The position numbers and the translations under genes are program-made. The notes below the pieces were generated by a model that was not told the origin of the DNA, searched no databases, and saw nothing but the letters and a program-made list of their open reading frames with translations. A stretch of 8,154 nucleotides of DNA from Deltaproteobacteria bacterium (GTDB lineage: Bacteria > Desulfobacterota > Syntrophobacteria > BM002): positions 1 to 8,154 of the forward strand of contig JAGFXI010000072.1 in NCBI GenBank assembly GCA_017861095.1, written 5' to 3'. Below are positions 1 through 7,132 of the stretch, piece after piece. The number at the start of each line of letters is the position of its first letter. Position 1 is the stretch's first letter.

Positions 1-941
1 ATGGGGAGCCCCGTCTCCTCACGCAAAAGATTGTCGAGACCTTTGAGGAGTGCACCGCCCCCGGTCAGCACGATGCCGCGGTCAACGATGTCGGCCGCCA
101 ACTCCGGCGGGGTCTGCTCAAGAGCGATCTTGACCGTCTCGACAATAGTGTCAATCTGCTCGCGAATAGACTCCCGCACCTCATCCGAGTCGATCTCGAT
201 GATCTTGGGAATCCCGGACACAAGGTCGCGGCCCTTTATCTGCATGCGTTCCACCACCTCTCCCGGGTAGGCATTACCGATGGTAGTCTTGATCAACTCC
301 GCGGTCCGTTCACCGATAAGGAGATTGTACTTGCGCTTAATGTGCTGGAGGATGGCCTCATCCATCTTGTCTCCGGCAACCCGCACCGACTTGCTATACA
401 CGATGCCCGCAAGAGAAATGACCGCCACCTCGGTGGTGCCGCCGCCGATGTCCACCACCATATTGCTGGTTGGCTCGGTAATCGGAAGTCCAGCCCCGAT
501 GGCTGCAGCCATGGGCTCTTCGATAAGGTATACCTCCCGGGCGCCAGCGGATTCCGCCGATTCGCGCACCGCTCGCTTTTCCACCTGGGTAATTCCAGAG
601 GGAACACTGACGATAATACGAGGTCGGATGAGAGTCCGACGGTTGTGCACCTTTCGGATAAAATGGCGCAGCATCGCCTCGGTGATCTCGAAATCAGCGA
701 TCACCCCATCCTTCATGGGTCGGATGGCCACGATGTTGCCGGGAGTGCGGCCCAGCATCATCTTGGCCTCTTTTCCCACCGCCAGCACCTTGTTGGGCCC
801 CCGGCCGTCGGCGCGGACTGCGACCACCGAAGGTTCGCTGAGTACAATACCCTTGCCCTTGACATAGACCAGGGTATTTGCCGTACCCAGGTCGATGGCG
901 AGATCGTTAGAAAACCACCCCAGAATGGGATCAAGAATCAT
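1..941 (-). CDS. mreB: MreB, rod shape-determining actin homologue (3' end outside window)
   Basis: MreB is the bacterial actin that polymerises under the inner membrane and guides lateral cell-wall synthesis. Read leftward from the ATG at 941, the product begins MILDPILGWFSNDLAIDLG. The actin-type phosphate-1 loop DLGTANT is at residues 17-23, the family block KMMLGRTPGNIVAIRPMKDG follows, the second phosphate loop DIGGGTTE is near 164-171, and the nucleotide-binding TGGGALLKGL is near 292-301. About 313 codons are present of the usual 340-350, so only the C-terminal end is missing. A purine-rich ribosome site (AGGGAGATAGG) lies 5-14 bases before the ATG. The frame is open throughout with no sign of damage. 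It diverges from resB. In many genomes mreC and mreD follow mreB; that would be beyond the left edge and cannot be checked here. Confidence 0.97.
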   Translation of the reverse strand, partial: MILDPILGWFSNDLAIDLGTANTLVYVKGKGIVLSEPSVVAVRADGRGPNKVLAVGKEAKMMLGRTPGNIVAIRPMKDGVIADFEITEAMLRHFIRKVHNRRTLIRPRIIVSVPSGITQVEKRAVRESAESAGAREVYLIEEPMAAAIGAGLPITEPTSNMVVDIGGGTTEVAVISLAGIVYSKSVRVAGDKMDEAILQHIKRKYNLLIGERTAELIKTTIGNAYPGEVVERMQIKGRDLVSGIPKIIEIDSDEVRESIREQIDTIVETVKIALEQTPPELAADIVDRGIVLTGGGALLKGLDNLLREETGLP

Positions 942-1245
942 GAATACCTATCTCCCTGTTTTTGGGCCCGTGAGCCGCCTGGAAACCGAGGGATACTTAC
1001 CACGAGAGCTACGATTTGGCAATCATTATCTTTTCTCGTCTAGACGGCTGACGGCGCTCCTGGCGGGCTTCCGCACCGATGCCTCCAGCCCTACGCCCCG
1101 GCCGTGAGTTCCCACCCTTCGGCAGGGGTTGTCGCTCCTGTACCCCACCACGCCCGCAAGAACGGTGCCGCATGAGCCAGGAATTTTCTGGTACGCGAGT
1201 CGCGAGAGAATGGCGATAACCGCTGGGACGCACCGTCTGGTTCTG
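942..1245. other. Divergent intergenic region between mreB and resB
   Basis: About 300 bases with no convincing gene. Short open frames cross it on both strands, but they resemble no known family and run into the resB or mreB coding sequence. A GATAAT hexamer on the minus strand (1025-1030) could be a -10 box for mreB, but no good -35 accompanies it. A 10-base perfect palindrome, CGTCTAGACG, lies at 1037-1046; its role, if any, is unknown. No tRNA, riboswitch or terminator was recognised. Confidence 0.5.
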
Positions 1246-1274
1246 TTGAAAGAGAAAAGGGATCGTGTTACTAT
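1246..1274 (+). promoter_or_regulatory. Candidate sigma-70 promoter for resB-ccsA
   Basis: TTGAAA (1246-1251), a 17-base spacer and TACTAT (1269-1274) match the -35 and -10 hexamers at 5/6 and 4/6 positions with ideal spacing. Transcription would start near 1281, giving a leader of only about 20 bases before the resB ATG. This fits the absence of a clear ribosome site there. It is a motif match only. Confidence 0.5.
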
Positions 1275-1301
1275 CGGTCTCCTCCGACAGATTGCGATGA
1301 T

Positions 1302-2666
1302 ATGGATCAGAAAAGTACGATCTTCGACCGAATCTATCAATCTCTTGCCTCCGTAAAGCTGAGCCTGTTTCTGTTCGGCGCCTTGGCGGCAACCTCCATA
1401 GTCGGCACCCTCATCCCCCAAGAATCCACCGTCGAGCAGCGACTCCGCGAGTACGGGCCCAAACTCTCAGCCATCATCGAACTGCTGGATTTCGCCGATA
1501 TGTATCACTCCTGGTGGTTCAAGGTGCTCTTGGGACTCCTCACCGTTAACCTCATTGTCTGCTCCTTTCGCCGCCTGCCCCAGACCCTCACCCTGCTTCG
1601 CGCCGGCAACCAGACAATGGACCCTGCCAGACTTGAGAAGATGCGCCATCATGCGAGGGTCCAGCTTCCCGTCCCGCTCGCGGCGAGCCAGAAACTCCTT
1701 GCCGCTCTTCTCGGTCGCAGGTACTCTTGCCAGTGGCAGGAACGGGAAAGCGGTTGGCAGGCTGTGGCGGAGAAGGGCCGCTTCAGCCGTCTGGGTGTCT
1801 ACTTTGTCCACCTCGGGGTCTTGTTCATTCTTGGCGGCGCCCTTGTCGGTTCCATCTTTGGCTTTCGCGGCTTCGTCACGATTCCCGAGCATGGTACGGT
1901 AGATCGCATCTTTATCGGTGGCAAGCACCGGGCGCTACCCCTGGGATTCGCCATCCGCTGTGACAAGTTCACCGTTGACTTCTACGAAACGGGCGCCCCC
2001 AAGGAGTTCCGCTCAGACGTGAGCATTATCGAACAGGGGGATTTGGTGGAGCAGGCGGCAATCCTCGTCAATGATCCGTTAACCTTCAAGGGTATCACCT
2101 TCTACCAGGCGACCTACGGCAGTGAACCATCGGATATCATGCTGCAAGTCAAAGACCTGAAGACCGGAGAAGGGCGTCGACTTGAGGTGCCCTTTCGGGA
2201 GACCGTCATGATCCCGGGAACGAAGGACCGCCTCGTGGTCATGGATTACGCGGAAAACGTCGGGAACCACGGTCCCGCTCTCTTTATTGCTGCGGCCCGG
2301 GAGCATCAGCAGCCTGCCAGCGCCTGGATACTGGTGAAGCAGCCCGAGTTCCACGGCAATCGTATCGGGGACCTTGTTGTAACCGTGGAGGGCCTCCAGA
2401 ACAGCTTTTATACGGGACTGCAGGTCAAGAAGGATCCGGGGATCTGGGTCATCTACGCCGGATTTTCCCTGATGCTCCTCAGCATGCTCGTTGCACTCTA
2501 CGGCAGCCACCGCCGGGTGTGGCTCCTACTGGATCAAGCCTCCGGCGGCACCAAGATCAGCCTGGGGGGCCACAGCAGTAAGCACGAGGCACGCTTTGGG
2601 CGGGAATTCACCAAGCTAACCCAAGATATCGGCGATCTCAGTGCCAACAGGGAGACCCATGTCTAG
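1302..2666 (+). CDS. resB: ResB/Ccs1, system II cytochrome c biogenesis protein
   Basis: ResB (Ccs1) works with the CcsA-type protein encoded next to it to move heme across the inner membrane and attach it to CXXCH motifs of apocytochromes c. The 454-residue product has the family layout: membrane segments near 17-38, 70-88 and 163-187, a large extracytoplasmic domain of about 190 residues, and a last membrane segment near 380-401 followed by the typical GSHRRVW end. Family blocks include SIVGTLIPQ after the first segment and DPLTFKGITFYQATYG near 259-273. His170 in the third segment and His403 after the fourth are candidates for the family's conserved heme-handling histidines. The ATG at 1302 is chosen because VKLSLFLF follows as in relatives, although no strong Shine-Dalgarno is visible. 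The gene overlaps ccsA by 8 bases, implying coupled translation. Confidence 0.95.
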   Translation: MDQKSTIFDRIYQSLASVKLSLFLFGALAATSIVGTLIPQESTVEQRLREYGPKLSAIIELLDFADMYHSWWFKVLLGLLTVNLIVCSFRRLPQTLTLLRAGNQTMDPARLEKMRHHARVQLPVPLAASQKLLAALLGRRYSCQWQERESGWQAVAEKGRFSRLGVYFVHLGVLFILGGALVGSIFGFRGFVTIPEHGTVDRIFIGGKHRALPLGFAIRCDKFTVDFYETGAPKEFRSDVSIIEQGDLVEQAAILVNDPLTFKGITFYQATYGSEPSDIMLQVKDLKTGEGRRLEVPFRETVMIPGTKDRLVVMDYAENVGNHGPALFIAAAREHQQPASAWILVKQPEFHGNRIGDLVVTVEGLQNSFYTGLQVKKDPGIWVIYAGFSLMLLSMLVALYGSHRRVWLLLDQASGGTKISLGGHSSKHEARFGREFTKLTQDIGDLSANRETHV

Positions 2667-3507
2667 CTCCCTCCTTCTCAGCCTTGTTACCTTTGTCTAC
2701 CTCGTGGCCGCCCTTGCGTACGGAACTGGCTGGCTATTCCGCCGCAGCGTCTTGAGCAGAGGCGCCGCATGGGTCTCCTGGCTGGGCGTAGGTCTCCATG
2801 GCGCCGGCATGTTAGTCCGGTGGGTGGAGTCCTATCGAATGGGCTTCGGCCATGCCCCTCTATCCAACTTTTACGAGTCCCTCGTCTTTGGCGCCTGGGC
2901 GGTAGTGCTCATTTACCTTTGCATGGAGGCGCGATACGGCTCGCGAGAGCTGGCAGTCTTCCCTCTCAGCCTGGCCTTCTTGACGATGGCGTACGCCTCC
3001 TTCTCTCCAAACGTGGAGAGCAAGATCCAGCCCCTTATCCCGGCGCTGAAGAGCAACTGGCTTATCGCCCATGTGATCACCTGTTTTCTTGGCTACGCCG
3101 GCTTCGCCGTCGCCTGCGGGTTGGGTATTCTCTATCTCTTGAGGGGGCCGAGCAAGCATCCGGACAACCCCGGCTCCGGCATCCGGGCCAGAATTCCCAG
3201 CACTCAGATTCTGGATGAGCTCATGTACCAGAACGTCGTGTTCGGCTTCTTGCTGCTCACCGTGGGGATCATCACCGGCTCGGTGTGGGCCAACTCCGCC
3301 TGGGGGAGCTACTGGAGTTGGGACCCGAAGGAAACGTGGTCGTTGATTACCTGGCTGGTCTACGCCCTTCTGCTCCACGCCCGTTTGGTGCGAGGTTGGC
3401 ATGGCCGAAAAATCGCCTGGGTATCCATCATCGGCTTCGGTTGCGTCATTTTCACTTATCTCGGGGTCAATTTCCTCCTCAGTGGACTGCATAGCTACGC
3501 CAGGTAA
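2659..3507 (+). CDS. ccsA: CcsA/ResC-type heme handling protein (WWD domain)
   Basis: This is the second half of the system II cytochrome c synthase; databases sometimes name this subunit CcsB. The multi-spanning protein carries the tryptophan-rich WWD signature WANSAWGSYWSWDPKETW at about 210-227, which presents heme on the outer face of the membrane. Histidines at 47, 138, 240 and 278 fit the two periplasmic and two membrane heme ligands known for CcsA. The length (282 residues) is normal for the stand-alone form. The ATG at 2659 is preferred: GGGAG sits 4 bases before it and the first helix follows at once. A GTG at 2641 would add six residues. The start overlaps the resB stop (ATGTCTAG). 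No terminator separates it from tatA. Confidence 0.95.
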   Translation: MSSSLLLSLVTFVYLVAALAYGTGWLFRRSVLSRGAAWVSWLGVGLHGAGMLVRWVESYRMGFGHAPLSNFYESLVFGAWAVVLIYLCMEARYGSRELAVFPLSLAFLTMAYASFSPNVESKIQPLIPALKSNWLIAHVITCFLGYAGFAVACGLGILYLLRGPSKHPDNPGSGIRARIPSTQILDELMYQNVVFGFLLLTVGIITGSVWANSAWGSYWSWDPKETWSLITWLVYALLLHARLVRGWHGRKIAWVSIIGFGCVIFTYLGVNFLLSGLHSYAR

Positions 3508-3573
3508 CCGCAATCAAAGTTGCACCAAGGATTCCCTTTTCTGTTGTTGAACTGCTAGCGCCCGGAGGCTGCC

Positions 3574-3912
3574 ATGGTATTTGGTCTTGGCATGCAGGAA
3601 CTTCTGGTAATTTTCATTGTTGTTTTTTTTATCTTTGGAGCAAAGCGGCTCCCTGAAATCGGTAGCGCCTTCGGAAAGAGTCTTCGCGAGTTCAAGAAAG
3701 CCACAAGGAAGGAGAAGGATGAGGTTTCCACCTGGATCAAGTCTCCAACCCAGGGTGAAGAAGCAGCTCATGGTTCCAAGAACGCCAGCGAGCAAGGGGA
3801 TAATCCGCTCAAAGACGAGCTCGAGAATCTCCCGGGCGTGAAAGAAGCGCAGGAAATTAAGGAGACCGCCAGTAAGCTCAAGGCGGCCGGTCGGGTATTC
3901 CTTAAGAAGTAG
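3574..3912 (+). CDS. tatA: TatA/TatE-family twin-arginine translocase subunit
   Basis: TatA forms the variable pore that moves folded proteins with twin-arginine signal peptides across the inner membrane. The 112-residue product has the family plan: a short N-terminus with the polar Glu9 (GMQELLVIF), one membrane helix at about 8-22, the hinge FGAKRLPEIG at 22-31, an amphipathic helix to about residue 45, and a charged, probably disordered tail. The tail is longer than in minimal TatA proteins and ends in a Lys-rich helix. GGAGG at 3564-3568, 5 bases before the ATG, is a strong ribosome site. TatB is also related, but the FGxKRLPEIG hinge favours TatA/E. It lies 66 bases after ccsA, probably in the same transcript. 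Periplasmic [NiFe] and [NiFeSe] hydrogenases are usual Tat cargo; no link to the hydrogenase here is shown. Confidence 0.93.
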   Translation: MVFGLGMQELLVIFIVVFFIFGAKRLPEIGSAFGKSLREFKKATRKEKDEVSTWIKSPTQGEEAAHGSKNASEQGDNPLKDELENLPGVKEAQEIKETASKLKAAGRVFLKK

Positions 3913-3917
3913 CGGGG

Positions 3918-3934
3918 CGTAGACCCGCTCTACG
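3918..3934 (+). other. Small hairpin just after tatA
   Basis: CGTAGA and TCTACG flank a 5-base loop (CCCGC) six bases after the tatA stop. No T-run follows, so this is not a convincing intrinsic terminator; it may stabilise the 3' end or mean nothing. The rest of the 137-base gap to the next gene holds no recognised site. Confidence 0.25.
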
Positions 3935-4049
3935 ACAACGGTGTTCCTCTTCTTGCCAGGACGGGCTCGACAGAGACACAGTAGGCCCGGTCTTTCACGC
4001 TCAGCGTTGTCCATGGCGCCCCGCGCCTAACTGTCTATCAATCAATACT

Positions 4050-4964
4050 ATGGTTCCCTTTCATGAGGTCTTTGTCGGATCCCGGTGTAACCTCCAATGC
4101 CGGCAGTGCGCCGCCCGAGCGAGCGGTGTCGCCGGGCGAAGCAAATCCGAGCTCATCGCCGCCATGAGCGCCTTCACCGAGCCGCGGGAGGGCGTTCTGT
4201 TGTCGGGCGGCGAGCCGCTCATCCGGAGCGACATTATCGAGCTGATCCAGGCCGCTCGGGAACTCGGGTTTCCCCGCATTCGTCTTCGCACCAACGGCAC
4301 TCCTCTCGCCGACCCTCGCTTCCTGCATCACCTTCTCAGCGCCGGCTGCCAACATTTTGAGATCAAGCTCTTCGCTGGGGAGCCGCGATTCCATGACCGG
4401 ATAAGCGGGGTATCGGGAAGCCTCGAGCAAACCTGGGCCGGTATTGAGTTGCTCCGCCGCGCCGTGATCCCCGGTCGAAGGGACCAGCAACCTTTCGTGG
4501 GAATTCTCATTCCCCTCCGCGAAGACAACGTTACCATCCTGCCTGAGACCATCCTCGCCCTGGTAGCTCTGCGACCCGACAGGATCGTCCTCTCCTGGGA
4601 AATCGCGACGGAATCCGTCTCCCGCACCTTGCCCGCCATCCGGAACGCCGTCAACCTTGCCTTGCTCAACCGAACGTGGATGCTCACCGAGAACATCCCT
4701 CTCTGCTTGATGAAAGACCTGGAGGTCCACGTGGCAGAGCTCTATCTCCCGCCTCGGACATCTCATGAACAGGTGACGCAATGCCGGAGGTGTGTTTTCC
4801 GGGAGTTCTGTCCCGGCATACCCTCCCGTTCACTGAAGACGCGGTTGAGCCAGGAGATCAAGCCGGTGTCGACTTCCGTTCATCTGGAGGCTATCCGGAG
4901 CCTCGTTCGCGGAAGACGCATCCGCCACGAGAACGGATATGAGGCAGACGGGGAGGCAGGGTGA
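4050..4964 (+). CDS. Radical SAM protein with C-terminal auxiliary-cluster cysteines, substrate unknown
   Basis: The enzyme would bind a [4Fe-4S] cluster and cleave S-adenosylmethionine to a 5'-deoxyadenosyl radical. Evidence is the CxxxCxxC motif CNLQCRQC (Cys13, 17, 20), the SAM-binding SGGEPL at 52-57, and RLRTNGTPL at 78-86. Near the C-terminus Cys219 (IPLCLM) and Cys245, 248 and 254 (CRRCVFREFCPG) form a spacing typical of a second Fe-S cluster in MoaA- and SPASM-like enzymes. These often modify peptides or make cofactors, but nothing here identifies a substrate. The length is 304 residues. The ATG at 4050 lacks a visible Shine-Dalgarno, but the cluster motif begins only 12 residues in and no better in-frame start lies just upstream. 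A B12-type radical SAM gene follows within 47 bases, so the two are likely co-transcribed. Confidence 0.88.
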   Translation: MVPFHEVFVGSRCNLQCRQCAARASGVAGRSKSELIAAMSAFTEPREGVLLSGGEPLIRSDIIELIQAARELGFPRIRLRTNGTPLADPRFLHHLLSAGCQHFEIKLFAGEPRFHDRISGVSGSLEQTWAGIELLRRAVIPGRRDQQPFVGILIPLREDNVTILPETILALVALRPDRIVLSWEIATESVSRTLPAIRNAVNLALLNRTWMLTENIPLCLMKDLEVHVAELYLPPRTSHEQVTQCRRCVFREFCPGIPSRSLKTRLSQEIKPVSTSVHLEAIRSLVRGRRIRHENGYEADGEAG

Positions 4965-5011
4965 CACCTCCCTTTCTCAACTGCTGCTCCGGACAGGAGA
5001 CTGAGGTTCTC

Positions 5012-6283
5012 ATGGCCGCCCTGACAGTGACACTCGTCTCGTTCAACGCCGAAGGTCATTTCTCCTTAGCGAATGGCTACCTCAAGGCCTACGTGCACGA
5101 GGACCGCTCACTCCGGCATCGGGTTGACCTCGATCTCGTGGATTTCGCCGTGGAGAATCATGATGCGAGGCAGGCGCTCTTCTACCTCAGCCACAGGATG
5201 CCTCGTGTGCTCGGCCTATCCTGCTACTGCTGGAACATGGAGGTCAACCTGGAACTTGCCAGGATCTACAAGGCGGTGGCTCCGGCAAGTCTTATCGTCC
5301 TTGGTGGGCCTGAAGTGGGGCCGATCGCCGAGAGGTATCTCAGGGATAACTACGCCGTTGATCTTGTTGTGCGCGGTGAAGGTGAGGCAACCTTCCGGGA
5401 ACTCCTTCGCCATCTTGCCGCGGGAGAGGGTGCCCTCGAAGAGATCCACGGGATCAGCTACCGGCGTGACGGAACCGTGATAAGCACCCCTGATCGCCCT
5501 CCTATCGCCGACTTGGACGAGATTCCCTCTCCGTATCTGACTGGTGTGCTTGCGCCACGAGACCGGGTCACCTATGTCGAGACCTCGCGAGGATGTCCCT
5601 ACCGCTGCGCGTACTGCTACGAGGGCAGGCATTTTCCTGGCGTCCGTCTTTTTTCCGAGAGGAGGATCCAGCGGGAGATAGAGACCGTGGTCCGGACACC
5701 CGGGGTTCGTTCCTTCCACCTCGTCGACTCGGTGTTCAACCTTAACAAGGAAAGATTACGGCGCCTCGCCCGGCTCATTTCAGAGGTAAATCAGACGGGC
5801 GCCCAGATCTTGACCGTTGAGATTCTCGCCGATCTGGTCGACGAGGAGACCACGGAACTGCTCCGCCTGGCAAACGTAGCGAGCGTCGAGACAGGGCCGC
5901 AGACGGTCCACGCCGACACCTTGGCCCTCATGAGGCGACCACACCGCGCCGATGCATTTGCCCGTGGCGTCCGCCTCCTCCGCGAGGCCGGTATCGAGGT
6001 TCTTTGCGATCTCATCATCGGCCTCCCCGGGGACAACTTCTTCCGCTTCGCCCAATCCATACGGGAGGTCATGGAACTCAGGCCGACCACGTTGGTGTTC
6101 AGTATTCTTCACGTGCTCCCCGGCACCGACCTGTACGAAGATCCCCCCCACTACGGGCTCCGCTTCGATGCCCGAGCTCCCCACCTGGTAATCGATACCG
6201 ACACTTTTCCTTTCGCCGAGATCGACCGCGCGGTTCTCATGAGCATACCGGTGGCCAAGGAGTACAATGTGAGACTGGATTAG
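5012..6283 (+). CDS. B12-binding-domain radical SAM protein, substrate unknown
   Basis: The layout is that of cobalamin-type radical SAM enzymes. An N-terminal Rossmann-like region (1-135) has the hallmark blocks VLGGPEV (96-102) and VRGEGE (120-125). A radical SAM barrel follows with CPYRCAYC (Cys195, 199, 202), ETGPQTVHADTLALMRRPH and IIGLPGDNFFRF. The classical DxHxxG cobalamin motif is not visible; many members of this class lack it, so cobalamin use is family knowledge, not shown. Relatives carry out methylations and ring or chain rearrangements, but no specific reaction can be assigned. I chose the ATG at 5012 (423 residues) because TGAGG lies 5 bases before it and the first beta strand follows at once. 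A GTG at 4961, overlapping the previous stop, would add 17 residues unlike the family. The gene converges on the small leftward gene downstream. Confidence 0.88.
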   Translation: MAALTVTLVSFNAEGHFSLANGYLKAYVHEDRSLRHRVDLDLVDFAVENHDARQALFYLSHRMPRVLGLSCYCWNMEVNLELARIYKAVAPASLIVLGGPEVGPIAERYLRDNYAVDLVVRGEGEATFRELLRHLAAGEGALEEIHGISYRRDGTVISTPDRPPIADLDEIPSPYLTGVLAPRDRVTYVETSRGCPYRCAYCYEGRHFPGVRLFSERRIQREIETVVRTPGVRSFHLVDSVFNLNKERLRRLARLISEVNQTGAQILTVEILADLVDEETTELLRLANVASVETGPQTVHADTLALMRRPHRADAFARGVRLLREAGIEVLCDLIIGLPGDNFFRFAQSIREVMELRPTTLVFSILHVLPGTDLYEDPPHYGLRFDARAPHLVIDTDTFPFAEIDRAVLMSIPVAKEYNVRLD

Positions 6284-6362
6284 CCCCACTGCTGTTCATG
6301 TAGGCCATCGAGCGGGAAATCCCCCCTCACAGGCTGTCCGACAACTGCCCTTCCTGGTGCCA

Positions 6363-6381
6363 TCTCCCCTGCTGGGGGAGA
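6363..6381. repeat. Degenerate palindrome resembling a dispersed intergenic repeat
   Basis: TCTCCCC and GGGGAGA pair around a 5-base loop, 80 bases after the radical SAM stop. The CTCTCCCC/GGGGAGAG style recalls REP-like extragenic palindromes common in Proteobacteria. No T-run follows. A single copy is visible, so membership in a repeat family is a guess. Confidence 0.3.
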
Positions 6382-6431
6382 GGAGAATACTGTTAGGGGG
6401 GGAACCTGGCGGGTTCTTTGAAGAAGGAAAA

Positions 6432-6460
6432 AGAAGAGGGGGCATTTCGCCCCCTCTTCT
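6432..6460 (-). terminator. Intrinsic terminator of the Ala/Pro-rich protein gene
   Basis: A perfect 12-base inverted repeat (AGAAGAGGGGGC / GCCCCCTCTTCT) surrounds a 5-base loop, 24 bases beyond the stop at 6485. Read on the minus strand the stem runs into a T-rich tail (TTTTTCCTTCTT), the classic rho-independent form. On the plus strand the stem is followed by CGCATCAGTC without a T-run, so it would stop the convergent radical SAM transcript less well. Confidence 0.85.
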
Positions 6461-6484
6461 CGCATCAGTCGGCTAAAGCGGCCG

Positions 6485-6877
6485 TTACATGGCCTCGTTC
6501 ACCTGCTTTACGGTCAGGACCTTCTTGCCGCCCTTGGCGGTTGAGACAGTCCCGGTCGCGTCTACCTTCTTCCCTACCATGGCCTTAACACTTTTGCCCT
6601 TCAGCGCGTAGGTCTCGGTGTCGCTCTTCAGTACGTAGCCGGTGACCTTACCCTTCTTGTCCTTGACCACATCGACCATGCCCGTCACCGTCACGGTCTC
6701 GGCCTTCGCCGTTGCCTTCTTGGCCTTGGCCGGGGCAGCCGGAGCAGCAGGCTCAGCAGGCTTCGCAGGGGCTACCGCCGGGGCAGCCGGAGCAGCGGGC
6801 TGAGCCTGCTGGGCAGCGACGAGCATCGGTGCTGCCAAGAAGGCAGCGATCACCAGGATGGACACAACTCTTTTCAT
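6485..6877 (-). CDS. Small exported Ala/Pro-rich protein with C-terminal beta-rich domain
   Basis: The 130-residue product starts with a typical Sec signal peptide: MKR, a hydrophobic stretch to about residue 20, and a likely cleavage site in LVAAQQ near 22-23. Residues 23-57 are an Ala/Pro-rich linker turning into Ala/Lys. Residues 60-130 alternate hydrophobic and polar residues in short strands (TVTVTGMVDVVKD, GYVLKSDTETYALKG, KKVDATGTV, KKVLTVKQV). This suggests a small OB-like beta barrel of the kind found in periplasmic proteins; no family was identified with certainty. The mature protein is very basic. The ribosome site AAGGAGG at 6883-6889, 5 bases before the ATG, is near-perfect, suggesting high expression. 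A 20-base direct repeat (6729-6748 and 6777-6796) encodes part of the linker. A sigma-54 site lies upstream and a strong terminator downstream, so it is probably transcribed alone. Confidence 0.85.
   Translation of the reverse strand: MKRVVSILVIAAFLAAPMLVAAQQAQPAAPAAPAVAPAKPAEPAAPAAPAKAKKATAKAETVTVTGMVDVVKDKKGKVTGYVLKSDTETYALKGKSVKAMVGKKVDATGTVSTAKGGKKVLTVKQVNEAM
6729..6796. repeat. 20-base direct repeat within the Ala/Pro linker
   Basis: GCCGGGGCAGCCGGAGCAGC occurs at 6729-6748 and again at 6777-6796, offset by 48 bases, so in frame. It encodes repeated Ala-Pro units. Such repeats let linker length change by slippage or recombination without breaking the frame. Confidence 0.7.
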
Positions 6878-6923
6878 TTCTTCCTCCTTTTTTGCAGTCC
6901 TCTTGCCTTAACGGCAGATGAGA

Positions 6924-6989
6924 TTAAGTAAGACACTGCTCCTCCAGACACTTGTTTGTGCTTTGAGAGCAACCGTTCCCGAGGTACAT
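6924..6989 (-). CDS. Possible 21-codon leader ORF
   Basis: Between the sigma-54 promoter and the Ala/Pro-rich protein gene, an ATG at 6989 opens a frame encoding MYLGNGCSQSTNKCLEEQCL plus Thr, ending at TAA. GAGG lies 5 bases before the ATG, an acceptable ribosome site. Both lie in a hairpin (6978-7001), with the ATG in the loop. The peptide has three Cys and resembles nothing I know. A frame this short can arise by chance; the ribosome site and position are the only support. Confidence 0.25.
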   Translation of the reverse strand: MYLGNGCSQSTNKCLEEQCLT

Positions 6990-7001
6990 ACCCGCCTCGG
7001 G
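6978..7001 (-). promoter_or_regulatory. Leader hairpin covering a potential ribosome site
   Basis: In the leftward RNA, CCCGAGG and CCUCGGG pair (7 perfect base pairs) around a 10-base loop, CGGGUAUGUA. The stem contains GAGG and the loop the AUG of the 21-codon frame. The hairpin lies about 100 bases before the Ala/Pro-rich protein gene. Its role is unknown; it could control leader translation or RNA stability. Confidence 0.35.
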
Positions 7002-7132
7002 GTTTCGTCCCTTCTTCTCTTTAGACTCGTGACGACGGTTACATTCCCGGTTACAGGCCTGCCGAGGGCTATTTCCCGGAGCCCATCCCGCGAGCGCTCT
7101 GCTATCTATGACTCAATCGTGGCTAGTGCAAG

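Noticed and set aside
342..1043. Rightward open frames over 280-1107
   Set aside because: They are the complement of the conserved mreB coding sequence; the translations are low in hydrophobic structure and match no family.
1129..1356. Rightward 75-codon frame before resB
   Set aside because: It overlaps the resB start in another frame, has no ribosome site and spans the likely resB promoter.
3514..4014. Leftward 166-codon frame over tatA
   Set aside because: It overlaps the whole of tatA, which has textbook motifs and a strong ribosome site, and its translation resembles nothing known.
4961..5011. GTG start at 4961 for the B12-type radical SAM gene
   Set aside because: It overlaps the previous stop, which suggests coupling, but the extra 17 residues do not fit the family; the ATG at 5012 has a ribosome site and leads straight into the first beta strand.
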